A stretch of DNA of 64,000 nt, taken from contig BQKD01000001.1 in NCBI GenBank assembly GCA_022834735.1, forward strand, positions 2,891,659-2,955,658, written 5' to 3'. The notes under the pieces are model-generated. The model searched no databases, was not told the DNA's origin, and saw only the letters and a program-made list of their open reading frames with translations. The position numbers and the translations under genes were made by a program. Origin of the DNA: Erysipelotrichaceae bacterium OPF54 (GTDB lineage: Bacteria; Bacillota_I; Bacilli_A; Erysipelotrichales; Erysipelotrichaceae). Positions 8,785 through 17,137 of this stretch are shown one piece after another; within the stretch, counting starts at the first letter, position 1; each line of letters begins with the position of its first letter.

Positions 8785-10061
8785 TCGTTTCAATTGAGCC
8801 TTCCAAGGTGGCCGGAAGTGTCCAGGTCCCTTCTTCGAAATCCATGGGTCACCGGGCCCTCATCTGTGCCGGGCTGGCTAATGGCATGAGCACAGTTTCT
8901 GGCATCACGTGGTCGCTGGATATGGAGGCGACGATCGGGTGTCTGAAAGGTCTGGGCGCAACGATCGAGCGTGTCGATGATCAGGAGGAAAACGGGCTGG
9001 ACGAAAGAAGTTTCTGCATCACGGGATGTGATCCGTCAAAAACGGGAAAGGGGATCGTCCTGGATGCCTATGAATCCGGGTCGACGCTGCGGTTCATGAT
9101 CCCGATCGCGGCTTCAGGAAATGAAAAAGTCACGTTTACGGGCAGAGGGCGGCTGATGGAGCGGCCCATGTCGGTATATGAGGATCTGCTTGGTCTGGAG
9201 CATATCAACGATACGTTTGTCGTTCAGGGGCCGCTGCGCCCAGGCTCTTATACGATGGCGGGCAATGTGTCGAGCCAGTTTATTTCCGGGCTGCTGTTTG
9301 CGCTTCCTTTGACAAAAGGAAACAGCTCGGTCACGATCACAGGGAACTACGAATCGCGCAGTTATGTGGATCTGACGATCAAAGCGCTTCAGGACGCCGG
9401 TGTCGTTGTCCACGAAGAAGAGCGCGTATACCGGATCGAAGGAAACCAGCGCTACCGGGCCGGTCATTTTCTGGTGGAAAGAGATTTTTCCCAGGCCGCT
9501 TTCTTTGCGGTGCTGGCTGCCTTGAATCATGAACTGACCTTGACTGGTCTTGATCTGAAGAGCGCGCAGGGCGACAAGGCAATCCTGAAGTTTATAAAAA
9601 AAGCGGGTGCTTATGTTTTGGAAGAAAAAGACAGGATCACGATCGGACCGGATCAGCGTCTGGGGCAGGTCATCGATCTGGCCAACTGTCCTGATCTTGG
9701 ACCGATCCTTTGTGTGCTGGCCGCCTATATCCCGGCAACGACAACGATCATTCATGCCGGAAGGCTGCGGATGAAGGAGTCGGACCGCATCGCGGCCATG
9801 GAAGCGGAGCTTGGAAAATGGGGCGTGGATATTTCGAGCGACGAGGATTCGATCACGATCCATGGAAAGAGTTCCTATCGCATGGATGAAGTGGTCCGTA
9901 TGGAAGGCCACAACGATCACCGGATCGTCATGGCGTGCACGGTGTTCGGATTGTGTGCCGGTTCGCCGTGTGTGATCGAGGGGGCGCAGGCAATCGAAAA
10001 GTCGTATCCCGGCTTTTTTGAGGATATCAGAAAGATTGGCGGAAAGGTGGAAATAAAATGA
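8781..10061 (+). CDS. aroA: 3-phosphoshikimate 1-carboxyvinyltransferase (EPSP synthase)
   Basis: A 426-residue enzyme joining shikimate-3-phosphate and phosphoenolpyruvate. It has the N-terminal VPSSKSMGHRALICAGLANG with the catalytic Lys-Ser, the block YESGSTLRFMIPIAASG in the position of the usual LGNAGTAMRPL (a glycine/threonine-type variant), GRGRLMERPMSVYEDLL, the central NVSSQFISGLLFALPL and the C-terminal RMKESDRIAAMEAEL. The SGST/LRF pattern resembles the diverged EPSP synthases of some Firmicutes rather than the enterobacterial class; glyphosate behaviour cannot be judged from sequence. Starts and stops overlap both neighbours. Confidence 0.95.
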   Translation: MIVSIEPSKVAGSVQVPSSKSMGHRALICAGLANGMSTVSGITWSLDMEATIGCLKGLGATIERVDDQEENGLDERSFCITGCDPSKTGKGIVLDAYESGSTLRFMIPIAASGNEKVTFTGRGRLMERPMSVYEDLLGLEHINDTFVVQGPLRPGSYTMAGNVSSQFISGLLFALPLTKGNSSVTITGNYESRSYVDLTIKALQDAGVVVHEEERVYRIEGNQRYRAGHFLVERDFSQAAFFAVLAALNHELTLTGLDLKSAQGDKAILKFIKKAGAYVLEEKDRITIGPDQRLGQVIDLANCPDLGPILCVLAAYIPATTTIIHAGRLRMKESDRIAAMEAELGKWGVDISSDEDSITIHGKSSYRMDEVVRMEGHNDHRIVMACTVFGLCAGSPCVIEGAQAIEKSYPGFFEDIRKIGGKVEIK

Positions 10062-10894
10062 AGACGGTTGGTATCGTTGGTTTAGGTGTCATGGGGGCGA
10101 GCTTTGCGGCCCGCACAAAGGAGCTTGGCTATCGGGTGCTGGGCATGGATATCGATCAGAAGACGGTGGATTATGCGCTGGAACACGATATGATCGATGA
10201 AGGGAGCATCGATGCTTCCCTCCTGCTCGGGCAGTGCGATTTTATTATCCTGGCTCTATATCCGACGAAGCTGATGGGCTGGATCGGGCAGTATCAGAAG
10301 GATCTGAGGCCTGGCACCCTGATCATGGAAATCAGCGGTGTGAAATCGAATATCAACGAGCCGATCCGGGCGATCCTTCGCAGCGATCTGGAGCTGCTGT
10401 CCATCCATCCGATGTGCGGCCGGGAGTCGCGCGGGATCGAGTTTGCGAGCGGAAAGATCTTTGACGGCGCGAACTTTATTATCATCCCGAACGAAGCGAA
10501 TTCGATGAATTCGATCGTTTTCGTGAGTGTGTTTGCCAAGGAGCTGGGCTGCAGGAACATTAGTGTGCTGTCGGTCAAAGAACACGACCGGATGATCGGC
10601 TTTCTTTCCCAGCTGACGCATGTGATCGCGGTTTCGCTGATGAACACGCACGAGAACAGCCATCTGGTCGAATACACGGGCGACTCGTTCCGGGATCTGA
10701 CAAGGATCGCCAAGATCAACGAGGATATGTGGACCGAACTGTTTCTTTTAAACAAGGACATCCTGCTCGATGAAATCGATCAGTTCGTGGACAGTATCGA
10801 AAATTTCCGGCAGGTCCTCGTGGACGAGGATGAAGAGGAAATGAAGCGTCTGTTCGTCCAGTCGACACAGCGCAGGCTGAAGTTCGACAAATGA
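10058..10894 (+). CDS. tyrA: Prephenate dehydrogenase
   Basis: A 278-residue NAD(P)-dependent dehydrogenase that decarboxylates prephenate to hydroxyphenylpyruvate for tyrosine. The Rossmann fold begins GIVGLGVMGASFAARTKELG with an acidic residue (MDID) after strand 2, favouring NAD. The catalytic-domain marks are EISGVKSNI, LSIHPMCGRESRGI and LTHVIAVSLM. There is no C-terminal ACT domain, so allosteric control by tyrosine is less likely than in longer forms. It is last in the operon and is followed by a hairpin terminator. With pheA and the aminotransferase, the window holds both branches from chorismate to Phe and Tyr. Confidence 0.94.
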   Translation: MKTVGIVGLGVMGASFAARTKELGYRVLGMDIDQKTVDYALEHDMIDEGSIDASLLLGQCDFIILALYPTKLMGWIGQYQKDLRPGTLIMEISGVKSNINEPIRAILRSDLELLSIHPMCGRESRGIEFASGKIFDGANFIIIPNEANSMNSIVFVSVFAKELGCRNISVLSVKEHDRMIGFLSQLTHVIAVSLMNTHENSHLVEYTGDSFRDLTRIAKINEDMWTELFLLNKDILLDEIDQFVDSIENFRQVLVDEDEEEMKRLFVQSTQRRLKFDK

Positions 10895-10912
10895 TCTCCT
10901 GAAACGATTTTT

Positions 10913-10943
10913 ACCCCGAAGAATAAGTTCTCCGGGGTTTTTC
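10913..10943 (+). terminator. Rho-independent terminator of the aro operon
   Basis: The arms ACCCCGAAGAA and TTCTCCGGGGT (one mismatch) with a four-base loop are followed by TTTTT, 18 bases after the tyrA stop. It ends at the stop codon of the convergent small gene. Confidence 0.85.
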
Positions 10944-11244
10944 ATGCCAACAAATTCATGGCCCGTTCCAGCACAGGCTGTGTTTTGTTCCAGTTTTCCG
11001 ATAACGTCATATCGCGACAAATTTTCATTTGTCCCATCGTTTTGCTGACGTCTGCTTCCAGATCGTCACCGAGCATTTTTACGAAAGGGACCAAATGATC
11101 AAAGTAAAAGTCTACTGCCTGGTCGATTTCCTGATCACAACGATTGCTGATGTACATTTCGAATCCGTTTTTTTCGATTTCCGACATCATTTTTGCGAGA
11201 GAAATTTTTCCTTCAGGACTAGACAAGCTCCTGTTTTTTCCCAT
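10942..11244 (-). CDS. Hypothetical protein, 100 residues
   Basis: Not recognised. A soluble, mainly helical, acidic protein (begins MGKNRSLSSPEGKISLAKMM, contains FYFDHLVPFVKMLGDDLEAD) without signal peptide, membrane segment or known motif. A good ribosome binding site (AAGGTGGAG) precedes the ATG, supporting a real gene. It is convergent with tyrA and its stop lies in the T run of the tyrA terminator. About 135 bases separate it from the terminator of the next leftward unit; no function can be assigned. Confidence 0.65.
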   Translation of the reverse strand: MGKNRSLSSPEGKISLAKMMSEIEKNGFEMYISNRCDQEIDQAVDFYFDHLVPFVKMLGDDLEADVSKTMGQMKICRDMTLSENWNKTQPVLERAMNLLA

Positions 11245-11381
11245 TTTTCTCCACCTTCTTTTGTACTAACAGTATGATACTTTTGAAACCTGCTTTCAAG
11301 AAAACGACTGAAAAAGACAGATCACGTACTGTGCTGGACGAATGAAATGATCTGTGCCGGCCTCCTTATTCCATTTGTCCG

Positions 11382-11415
11382 TAAAAAAAGCCCTTTCCGA
11401 AAAAACGGATGGGCG
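11382..11415 (-). terminator. Rho-independent terminator of the ThrE-like operon
   Basis: On the minus strand GCCCATCCG and CGGAAAGGGC pair around a T6 loop and are followed by TTTTTTT. It lies directly after the 95-residue gene and marks the end of that leftward operon. The remaining bases 11245-11381 show no gene. Confidence 0.75.
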
Positions 11416-11421
11416 TCGCTT

Positions 11422-11709
11422 TTATTGTTCGGGCAGGCCGTGAAATAAAAACTGAGCAAACGGTTCGGCCAGGATCTCTCCCATGTCCACATAGGCCTGC
11501 TGCAGCTTGGGGGTGTCAAAGAGGACCAGCTTTGTTCCTTCAAATTCCACTTCATTGAGTTTCATCAATGTCGCGAGCACCCGGACTTCATGAATGTCCA
11601 TATAGGGTTTGAAGAACTCGTAATATTCGCTCAGAGCGGGTTCGCCGACCGGATACGGGTTCGAATGCTTCGTCCGTTCGATCAGCTGTTCCCTAGTTAT
11701 TTTTTGCAT
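11422..11709 (-). CDS. Hypothetical protein, 95 residues, in ThrE-like operon
   Basis: Not recognised. A small soluble protein beginning MQKITREQLIERTKHSNPYP, ending FAQFLFHGLPEQ, with no cysteine, membrane segment or signal peptide. It overlaps the end of the small exporter subunit gene by 17 bases, so it is almost certainly co-transcribed and translationally coupled with it. A role linked to amino acid export is only suggested by position. Confidence 0.7.
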   Translation of the reverse strand: MQKITREQLIERTKHSNPYPVGEPALSEYYEFFKPYMDIHEVRVLATLMKLNEVEFEGTKLVLFDTPKLQQAYVDMGEILAEPFAQFLFHGLPEQ

Positions 11710-12160
11710 ATTTTTTTCCCTTTCTTATGATCCGGTAAAAGAGGGCTGTTCCTGCTTCCACGACCAGAATCCCGAGTGCAAGAAGGCCGGCGATGGACAA
11801 TGTCTTGAGCAGAAGGACGAGCGCCTCGTACGGATCGTTCGTAATGACTTCGATCATCATATCATACATGGTTCCTCCCGGCACAAGAGGGATCAGAGCG
11901 CATACGATAAAGGAAGTGACCGGACTTTTCATCTTGCGTGCGAGCACTTCGGCAACGAGAGTAAACGCGACTGCCGCCAGAAAATTGGCGTTCATCTCGG
12001 ACACCTGACGAGAGGCGATGCAAAGTTCATAGACGAGGCCGCCGATCCCGCCATTGATGCCGCACCAGAGCAGTTTTTTCCGGTCCTGGATATTGAAGAG
12101 CACGCCAAAGCCGAGGGCGGCCAGAAAAGCGCCGAACGCGCCAACGAGTATATCCTGCAT
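11693..12160 (-). CDS. Threonine/serine exporter family, small subunit (ThrE_2 type)
   Basis: A 155-residue integral membrane protein with about four to five hydrophobic segments (VGAFGAFLAALGFGVLF, INGGIGGLVYELCIA, FIVCALIPLVPGGTMYDMM, LSIAGLLALGILVVEAG). The pattern FGVLFN.....LLWCGINGGIGG followed by LVPGG is typical of the short half of split ThrE-like exporters (DUF3815). Its ATG follows the stop of the long-half gene by three bases. Such pairs are thought to export small amino acids; here the partner gene is frameshifted, so function is doubtful unless the shift is an assembly error. Confidence 0.82.
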   Translation of the reverse strand: MQDILVGAFGAFLAALGFGVLFNIQDRKKLLWCGINGGIGGLVYELCIASRQVSEMNANFLAAVAFTLVAEVLARKMKSPVTSFIVCALIPLVPGGTMYDMMIEVITNDPYEALVLLLKTLSIAGLLALGILVVEAGTALFYRIIRKGKKYAKNN

Positions 12161-12163
12161 ACG

Positions 12164-12912
12164 CTACCTCCAGATGTACAGGATAAATCCTGCTCCGATC
12201 GCGATCGCGGTCGCACAAAGAAAAGCTTCGGCTCCCCGGGCCACGCCGGACACATAGTCGGTGGGATCGTGTCCCGGATCGAATTGGTAAAGGCGAGTCC
12301 GGGAACGAGAAGCATGATGCTCGAAATGACCATGATATTGATGTTGGCCTGAGGGATAAGGGCATGGATGGCCACCGCAAGCCAGGCTGCCATCATAGCG
12401 CTGAACATATTGATCAGAAAGTCCTGAAGGTGCAGTTTGGACAGGGCCGAGCCCATGCACCGGATAACGATCCCGATCACGAACGAAGCGATCATTTCCG
12501 GAATGTTGCCGTCAAAAAAGATCGAAAAGCCGAAGGCGCCGATCGCTCCGAATAAAGTTGTCGTCCAGAACGAATAGCGTTTCGTGTGTTCGATCTGGTA
12601 CAAGTGCTGTTCGATGTCGGATACGGTCATATGCTGGCGGCAGCACTGTCTTGAAAGCTCGTTGATCTCGTCGATCACGGCCAGGTTCGTGCTGCGCTCC
12701 CTGACCCGTCCGATATGCGTATACGTTTTGCCCTCGACCGTGATGGAAAGCATGATGCCGGTCACTGTGCCGTAGCTCTGCACGGATTCGACGTCCGGAA
12801 AGCTCAGACAGATCCGGTTCATCGTTTCCTCGACCCGGTATACTTCGGCTCCGCTTGCCATCAGCAGGGTGCCAAGTTTCATTACTACATTTAAAAGTTG
12901 TTCAGTATTCAT
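12164..12912 (-). pseudogene. Threonine/serine exporter family, large subunit (ThrE_1/DUF1212), frameshifted
   Basis: The first part (from ATG 12912: MNTEQLLNVVMKLGTLLMAS, then GAEVYRVEETMNRIC) is the cytoplasmic N-half of a DUF1212 exporter, followed by membrane helices up to LLVPGLAFTNSIRDTI near 12271. There the frame breaks: the family sequence continues one frame over as TDYVSGVARGAEAFL and ends GAGFILYIWR at 12164, directly before the small subunit. The break fits loss of one base in the short C run at about 12269-12272. Reading on in the original frame gives a long unrelated tail to 11992. No ribosome binding site precedes the ATG; instead TATTAT lies six bases upstream, suggesting leaderless initiation. 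A sequencing error remains possible. Confidence 0.78.
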
Positions 12913-12977
12913 AAGGACATAATAAATCATTTTAGGGTACAATGGGAACAGAAAGCAACAAGAAAGAAGGTTTACTC

Positions 12978-14060
12978 ATGCTCGAACAATTCAGACACGA
13001 CCTGCATCAGATTCCTGAGCTTGGTCTTGATACACAAAAAACGGCGGATTATATCGTTTCTGTGCTCCAGGAACTGGACTGTTCCATTTCCATGCCGCTT
13101 TCCAATGCGGTCATTGCCTATTTTGATTTTGGAAAGGAAGAGACGATGGCGTTCCGCAGCGATATGGATGCTTTGCCGATCCATGAGCAGAACGCGTTTT
13201 CGTTCCGTTCGAAAAACGGCTGCATGCACGCGTGCGGCCATGACGGACATATGAGCATGCTGCTTGGCCTTGCGCAGAAGATCAGCGGCCGCAAAGATAT
13301 GAAATACAATGCCCTTCTCATCTTTCAGCCGGGCGAGGAAGATCCGGGTGGCGCACAGCTATTGTGCGATGCCGGAATTTTCGGACCCTACGACATCAAG
13401 GGCCTGTTCGGCTTTCACATTTATCCGAACCGGAAGACAGGAGAAATTGTCAGCTGTCCGGGTGTCATGATGGCTGGCGCGTGCAATCTGAAAGTCAGCG
13501 TGGTGGGCGAGGCGAGCCATGCGGCCATGAGAGAATGCGGGCATGACGCGCTGCTTGCCGCTGCCCAGGTCGTTTCGCGGTGCGCGAAAAGAGAACAGGA
13601 AATGTTTGACGAGGATACGTTCCATCTGCTTCATTTTGGCGTGTTCGAAAGCGGGGACGCGTTCAATGTGGTGGCCAATAAAGCGGTCCTCAAAGGGACG
13701 ATCCGCTATTTTGATCCAAAAGTGTTCGATGCAATCATCGAAATGCTGGAAGAGGAGTTCGAAATGGCCGAGGTGCAGTATGGTGTTTCCTTTTCCTACC
13801 AGATCGACCAGCACTATCCGCCTCTTGAAAACGATGAAAGGCTGCTCGAAAAGGTCAAGGGGGCGGCAGAAGTCGGCTTGCTCGAACAACCTGTTCTTAT
13901 TGCGGAAGACTTTGCGTTTTACGCAAAACAGGTGCCTGCTGTGTTCTTTTTTATCGGAAGCGGGATGGATCTGCCGCTGCACAGCGACACGTTCGATTTC
14001 GATGAAGCGCTGCTTTCGAAAGGAGTCTCCTTTTACGAAAAATTATTAGACAACATGTAG
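12978..14060 (+). CDS. M20-family amidohydrolase / N-acyl amino acid deacetylase
   Basis: A 360-residue metallopeptidase of the M20D group. Metal and catalytic residues are visible in HACGHDGHMSMLLGLA (Cys-Gly-His-Asp-Gly-His), FQPGEEDPGGAQLL (Glu-Glu), LFGFHIYP and a late His in PLHSDTFDFDEALLSKG. The N-terminus HDLHQIPELGLDTQKTADYI resembles N-acetyldiaminopimelate deacetylases more than hippurate hydrolases, so a role in lysine/peptidoglycan precursor synthesis is possible, but no dap gene is near. The start at 12978 has AGAAGG seven bases before it. A -10-like TACAAT lies upstream at about 12939, within the divergent region facing the exporter gene. Confidence 0.87.
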   Translation: MLEQFRHDLHQIPELGLDTQKTADYIVSVLQELDCSISMPLSNAVIAYFDFGKEETMAFRSDMDALPIHEQNAFSFRSKNGCMHACGHDGHMSMLLGLAQKISGRKDMKYNALLIFQPGEEDPGGAQLLCDAGIFGPYDIKGLFGFHIYPNRKTGEIVSCPGVMMAGACNLKVSVVGEASHAAMRECGHDALLAAAQVVSRCAKREQEMFDEDTFHLLHFGVFESGDAFNVVANKAVLKGTIRYFDPKVFDAIIEMLEEEFEMAEVQYGVSFSYQIDQHYPPLENDERLLEKVKGAAEVGLLEQPVLIAEDFAFYAKQVPAVFFFIGSGMDLPLHSDTFDFDEALLSKGVSFYEKLLDNM

Positions 14061-14104
14061 TATTTTCCATAGAATTATACGTATTAGAATTGAAAGGTGA
14101 AATT

Positions 14105-15778
14105 ATGTTTGAATATTCATTAGGTACTGTCAAATGCCAGGTTGTTTTTAAAAATGCGAATGTGCTCAACGTGTTTACGAACGAGTGGATCGAACAGGAC
14201 ATTGCCGTGCAGTACGGAACGATCGTCGGGGTCGGTCATTACGAGGGGGAAAACGAGATCGATCTGAAAGGCAAATACGTTGTTCCAGGCTTCATAGATG
14301 CCCATATGCATATCGAATCGACATTGTGCAGTCCGGAGGAATTGTCGAAAGCCCTTCTTCAGAACGGAACAACTTCTGTGATCTGCGATCCGCATGAGCT
14401 GGTCAATGTGCGCGGAAAAGAGGCGCTCGACTATATCCTGGCTGCCAGCAAGAATACCAGTCTTGATATATACACGATGCTTCCTTCTTCGGTGCCGTGC
14501 TCGGATATCGACACGAACGGGGCCGGAAAATTCAGCGCCGCCGATATGGAAGGCTATCTGAACGATCCGTATGTGATCGGTCTTGGCGAAGTGATGCGTG
14601 TGGACGATGTGGTGAACGAAAGGCCCGAAATGGTCGAAAAGCTCGAACTGTTCAAGGATATGGTCATGGACGGGCATGCGCCGCAGGTGAGTGGAAAGGT
14701 GCTGCAGGCTTACCGTTTTGCGGACATTGCCACAGACCACGAAAGCAGTGCATACGAAGAGGCGATCGAGAAGCTGCGTGCCGGCTTTTATGTGCTGATC
14801 CGCGAAGGCAGCCAGGCCAAAAACATGGAGCCGATCGTCAAAGGGTTCCTGAAACACCATATTCCGTTCGACCGGACGGCATTCTGCACCGATGACTGCC
14901 ATATCGACGATATTTTATGTCATGGCCATATCAACGCGATCATCAGGAAGGCGATCGAGCTGGGTGTCAATGAAAAAGAGGCGTACAAAATGGCGAGCTG
15001 GCAGCCGGCGCAGATCTACGGGCTCAAGCGCAAAGGGGCGATCGCAGCCGGCTATCAGGCCGACTTTGTCGTTCTGAACAATCCAAAAACCGTAGAGATC
15101 GATTCAGTGTATAAAAACGGCTACAAGGCGACATTGAAGCATGTGGCGCCAGTCGTTTGTGATGAGGATCTGATGCATACCGTAATGATCCCTGAAATTG
15201 TCAAAGGAGATATCCAGATCAAGCGCAGGGATAAAAACGACGTGATCGAGATCGAGGCCGGCACCCTTCTGACAAAACATCTGAAAGAGGAGGTTCCGGG
15301 ATATGTCTATTTCGAGCCGAACGAAAAATACAGCAAAGTGGTGGTGATCGAGCGGCATGGACGCAATGGCAATGTGGCGACCGGAATCCTGAAAGGCTAT
15401 GGTATCGAGAACGGGGCGCTTGGTTCGACCATCGCGCACGATTCCCACAATATGATCATTGCGGGCGACAATGACGACGATATCCTGCTTGCGGCCAAAG
15501 AGCTTGAGAAGATGCAGGGCGGCTATGTGCTGATCAAGGATCATCAGGTATTCCACCGTGTTGCCTGCCCGATCGCGGGACTGATGAGCACGCAGAGCGC
15601 GGCCCGGCTGGCTCCGCTGGTCATGGAACTGCAGCTTGGCGCTCACGAGATGGGCATCCCGGAAAATATCGATCCGTTCCAGACGCTGTCTTTCCTTTCG
15701 CTTCCGGTCATCGGGCAGATCCGTATTCTCGATACGGGCGTGTATGATGTGGACAAGGGCGAGTTTGTCGAACAGTAA
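14105..15778 (+). CDS. ade: Adenine deaminase
   Basis: A 557-residue metal-dependent amidohydrolase that converts adenine to hypoxanthine and ammonia in purine salvage. Diagnostic segments: VVPGFIDAHMHIESTL (metal-binding HxH), TSVICDPHELVNVRGKEAL, FCTDDCHIDDILCHGHI and the C-terminal domain with HDSHNMIIAGDNDDDI and VACPIAGLMST. The length agrees with bacterial Ade/AdeC (about 570). The start at 14105 is chosen over an in-frame TTG at 14090 because AAAGGTGA lies just upstream. Forty-four bases separate it from the amidohydrolase, so the two may share a transcript. A terminator follows. Confidence 0.94.
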   Translation: MFEYSLGTVKCQVVFKNANVLNVFTNEWIEQDIAVQYGTIVGVGHYEGENEIDLKGKYVVPGFIDAHMHIESTLCSPEELSKALLQNGTTSVICDPHELVNVRGKEALDYILAASKNTSLDIYTMLPSSVPCSDIDTNGAGKFSAADMEGYLNDPYVIGLGEVMRVDDVVNERPEMVEKLELFKDMVMDGHAPQVSGKVLQAYRFADIATDHESSAYEEAIEKLRAGFYVLIREGSQAKNMEPIVKGFLKHHIPFDRTAFCTDDCHIDDILCHGHINAIIRKAIELGVNEKEAYKMASWQPAQIYGLKRKGAIAAGYQADFVVLNNPKTVEIDSVYKNGYKATLKHVAPVVCDEDLMHTVMIPEIVKGDIQIKRRDKNDVIEIEAGTLLTKHLKEEVPGYVYFEPNEKYSKVVVIERHGRNGNVATGILKGYGIENGALGSTIAHDSHNMIIAGDNDDDILLAAKELEKMQGGYVLIKDHQVFHRVACPIAGLMSTQSAARLAPLVMELQLGAHEMGIPENIDPFQTLSFLSLPVIGQIRILDTGVYDVDKGEFVEQ

Positions 15779-15796
15779 TACAAACAGAATCTATAC

Positions 15797-15822
15797 AGGG
15801 CGAAGCGATTCGTCCTTTTTTT
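15797..15822 (+). terminator. Rho-independent terminator after adenine deaminase
   Basis: The arms AGGGCGAA and TTCGTCCT around a GCGA loop are followed by T7, about 18 bases after the stop. Confidence 0.8.
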
Positions 15823-15837
15823 GCTGCAGATCATTAA

Positions 15838-15880
15838 AGACGCACATTTCCGGGAATTGATTTTCAGAAAATGTGCGTCT
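15838..15880. repeat. Perfect 12-bp inverted repeat
   Basis: AGACGCACATTT at 15838-15849 and its exact reverse complement at 15869-15880, with a 19-base loop and no T run on the plus strand. It may be a protein-binding palindrome, a transcript-end hairpin or the relic of an IS end; nothing else supports a choice. Confidence 0.6.
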
Positions 15881-15948
15881 ATTCAATTCATGAAAAATAA
15901 ACTATTTTAAATTAAAAGTTTCCCAATTTGCCGTACTATAGAAATTAC

Positions 15949-16086
15949 TGTTCAGAGGGCAGAAACAGCTCTTTTTGCCTGGTCTATCAGACGAAACACA
16001 TCTAAACAGGTTCTTGCAAGAAGTGTGTTACAAGGTAGCATACGGGAAGGAATTAAATTGAAAATTGAAGTTCCTTCCTTTTTTCG
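15949..16086 (+). ncRNA. Candidate structured small RNA or orphan leader
   Basis: About 135 bases without a plausible ORF but with several nested pairings: AGGGCA with TGCCT, GTCT-ATC-AGAC, AACACA with TGTGTT (16 bases further) around the self-complementary TTCTTGCAAGAA, and finally GGAAGGAA/TTCCTTCC followed by T6, which looks like an intrinsic terminator. A -10-like TATAGA sits at 15937-15942 but no good -35. It does not show T-box, SRP or 6S signatures that I recognise. It could alternatively be the leader of the ISL3 fragment that follows 67 bases later. Confidence 0.35.
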
Positions 16087-16152
16087 TGCATATTTCTTTT
16101 ATAGAATTTGATATTGGAGTCCAATAAGTGATGATGATTAAGGGGACTTTTC

Positions 16153-16542
16153 ATGTCAAAACAATTGATTTCTGTTTCTTCGGTCGATGAGTTTTTGTTC
16201 GGCAATGACTTGATCGATGATCCTGTTCAACACTCATATTATGATGAATCCGATCATATCCTGCATCTGTTCAAATGTCAGAAAGAACCGTTTCATCCTT
16301 CCTGTCCTTACTGCCGAATGCCCGCATGCCGAACCTGCGGCTGGGAAAATCGTACCTGCCAGCTGCTTTCTGTAAGTGGCATCACTGTTTTCCTTCACCT
16401 GCGCCAAAGACGTTTCAAATGCGAAAATCCTGCCTGTTCTCATCGAACCTTTACGGTCGAAACACCGGGATTCAAACCTTTCCAGCACCGAAGCAATCAG
16501 CTCAATATTGTCATTTTTGCGCTCTCTCTTTTCTTCAGCTGA
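16153..16542 (+). pseudogene. ISL3-family transposase, N-terminal fragment
   Basis: A 129-codon remnant of the zinc-binding N-terminus of an ISL3-type transposase: CPYCRMPACRTCGW (first Cys pairs), then the typical LRQRRFKCENPACSHRTFTVETP, ending in the region before the DDE domain. Full-length enzymes are about 400-550 residues, so at least two thirds are missing. The open frame stops as FALSLFFS exactly where the inverted-repeat element begins (about 16550), suggesting truncation by that insertion or by deletion. Confidence 0.8.
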
Positions 16543-16557
16543 ATATTACGTAACTCC

Positions 16558-16915
16558 AAGTCCACCCAATCCGTTAAAATAAGTCCACTAGAAACGGCGG
16601 AGAAGTCCACCTGTTCCGCTGGACAAGTCCATTATGATCTAAAGACTTCGTCTAGCAACAGTTATAAATCTTGATAAAAGAGCCAGTCCTTTTGCAGAAA
16701 ATGGAGTAAAAATATTTATGCCGAGAAAACTTGTTGATCAATGAGCAGACCCCTGACAGACTGGAAAGGTAGAGACCTTATTGGTGCTAATTCATGGGGT
16801 TTCAGGGGTCTGGAGCCTCATTGTCAACAAGGAAATTGGAATAAATTTTTTATGGACTTCTTATCCGTATTTATTTTTTGATCTACTGGGCTTCCCTAAC
16901 GGATTAAGTGGACTT
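16558..16915. mobile_element. MITE-like 0.36-kb element with inverted multi-repeat ends
   Basis: The two ends are inverted repeats: 16558-16576 and the reverse complement of 16897-16915 match at 17 of 19 positions (core AAGTCCAC, two variable bases, AATCCGTTA). The left end holds further AAGTCCAC copies at 16581 and 16603 and AAGTCCAT at 16625; the right end has the mirrored ATGGACTT at 16852. Multiple short subterminal repeats of this sort are typical of transposase-binding sites in multi-site elements. No ORF of useful length lies between. The centre holds a large stem (listed separately). It is embedded between ISL3 and IS66 fragments. Confidence 0.55.
16731..16830. repeat. Large imperfect hairpin inside the MITE-like element
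   Basis: The left arm (16731-16756) carries TTGTTGA, CAATGAG and CAGACCCCTGA; the right arm (16802-16830) carries the complements TCAGGGGTCTG, CTCATTG and TCAACAA in order, with small bulges. The loop contains a second hairpin, AAGGT-AGAG-ACCTT. It may be an RNA structure or a cruciform recognised during transposition. Confidence 0.6.
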
Positions 16916-16936
16916 CTCTAGCGTACAGGGTGGCCT

Positions 16937-17137
16937 TCAATTAGCGGAATACTCCCAAAGCAGTCCTTTGATGATGGAAGTCTTTCTGCCGCAGAACAGG
17001 AAGAGGATATTCTGACGCGGGTCCAGCTTCATGGAAGATTGAACCAGCAGGCACAGGCCGTCAATGCCTTTGCGCAGATCCGTGTAGCCGGGACGGATGT
17101 ACACATGATCGATGCGGTTAAAATCAAGAGATCTCAT
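16937..17137 (-). pseudogene. tnpB: IS66-family accessory protein TnpB (OrfB), C-terminally truncated
   Basis: A 66-residue piece of the IS66 TnpB protein, recognised by HVYIRPGYTDLRKGIDGL and ILFLFCGRKTSIIKGLLWE, which match the family pattern of a GYTDMRKGIDGL block and an FCGRRRDRIK.L.WE block. The normal protein is about 115 residues; the C-terminus is lost near the end of the MITE-like element. It overlaps the upstream tnpA remnant by four bases, as in intact IS66 elements. The tnpC transposase is absent. Confidence 0.82.

Noticed and set aside
12164..12912. Programmed -1 frameshift in the exporter gene
   Set aside because: The shift site does not contain an X XXY YYZ slippery heptamer and no strong downstream structure was seen; a one-base deletion is simpler.
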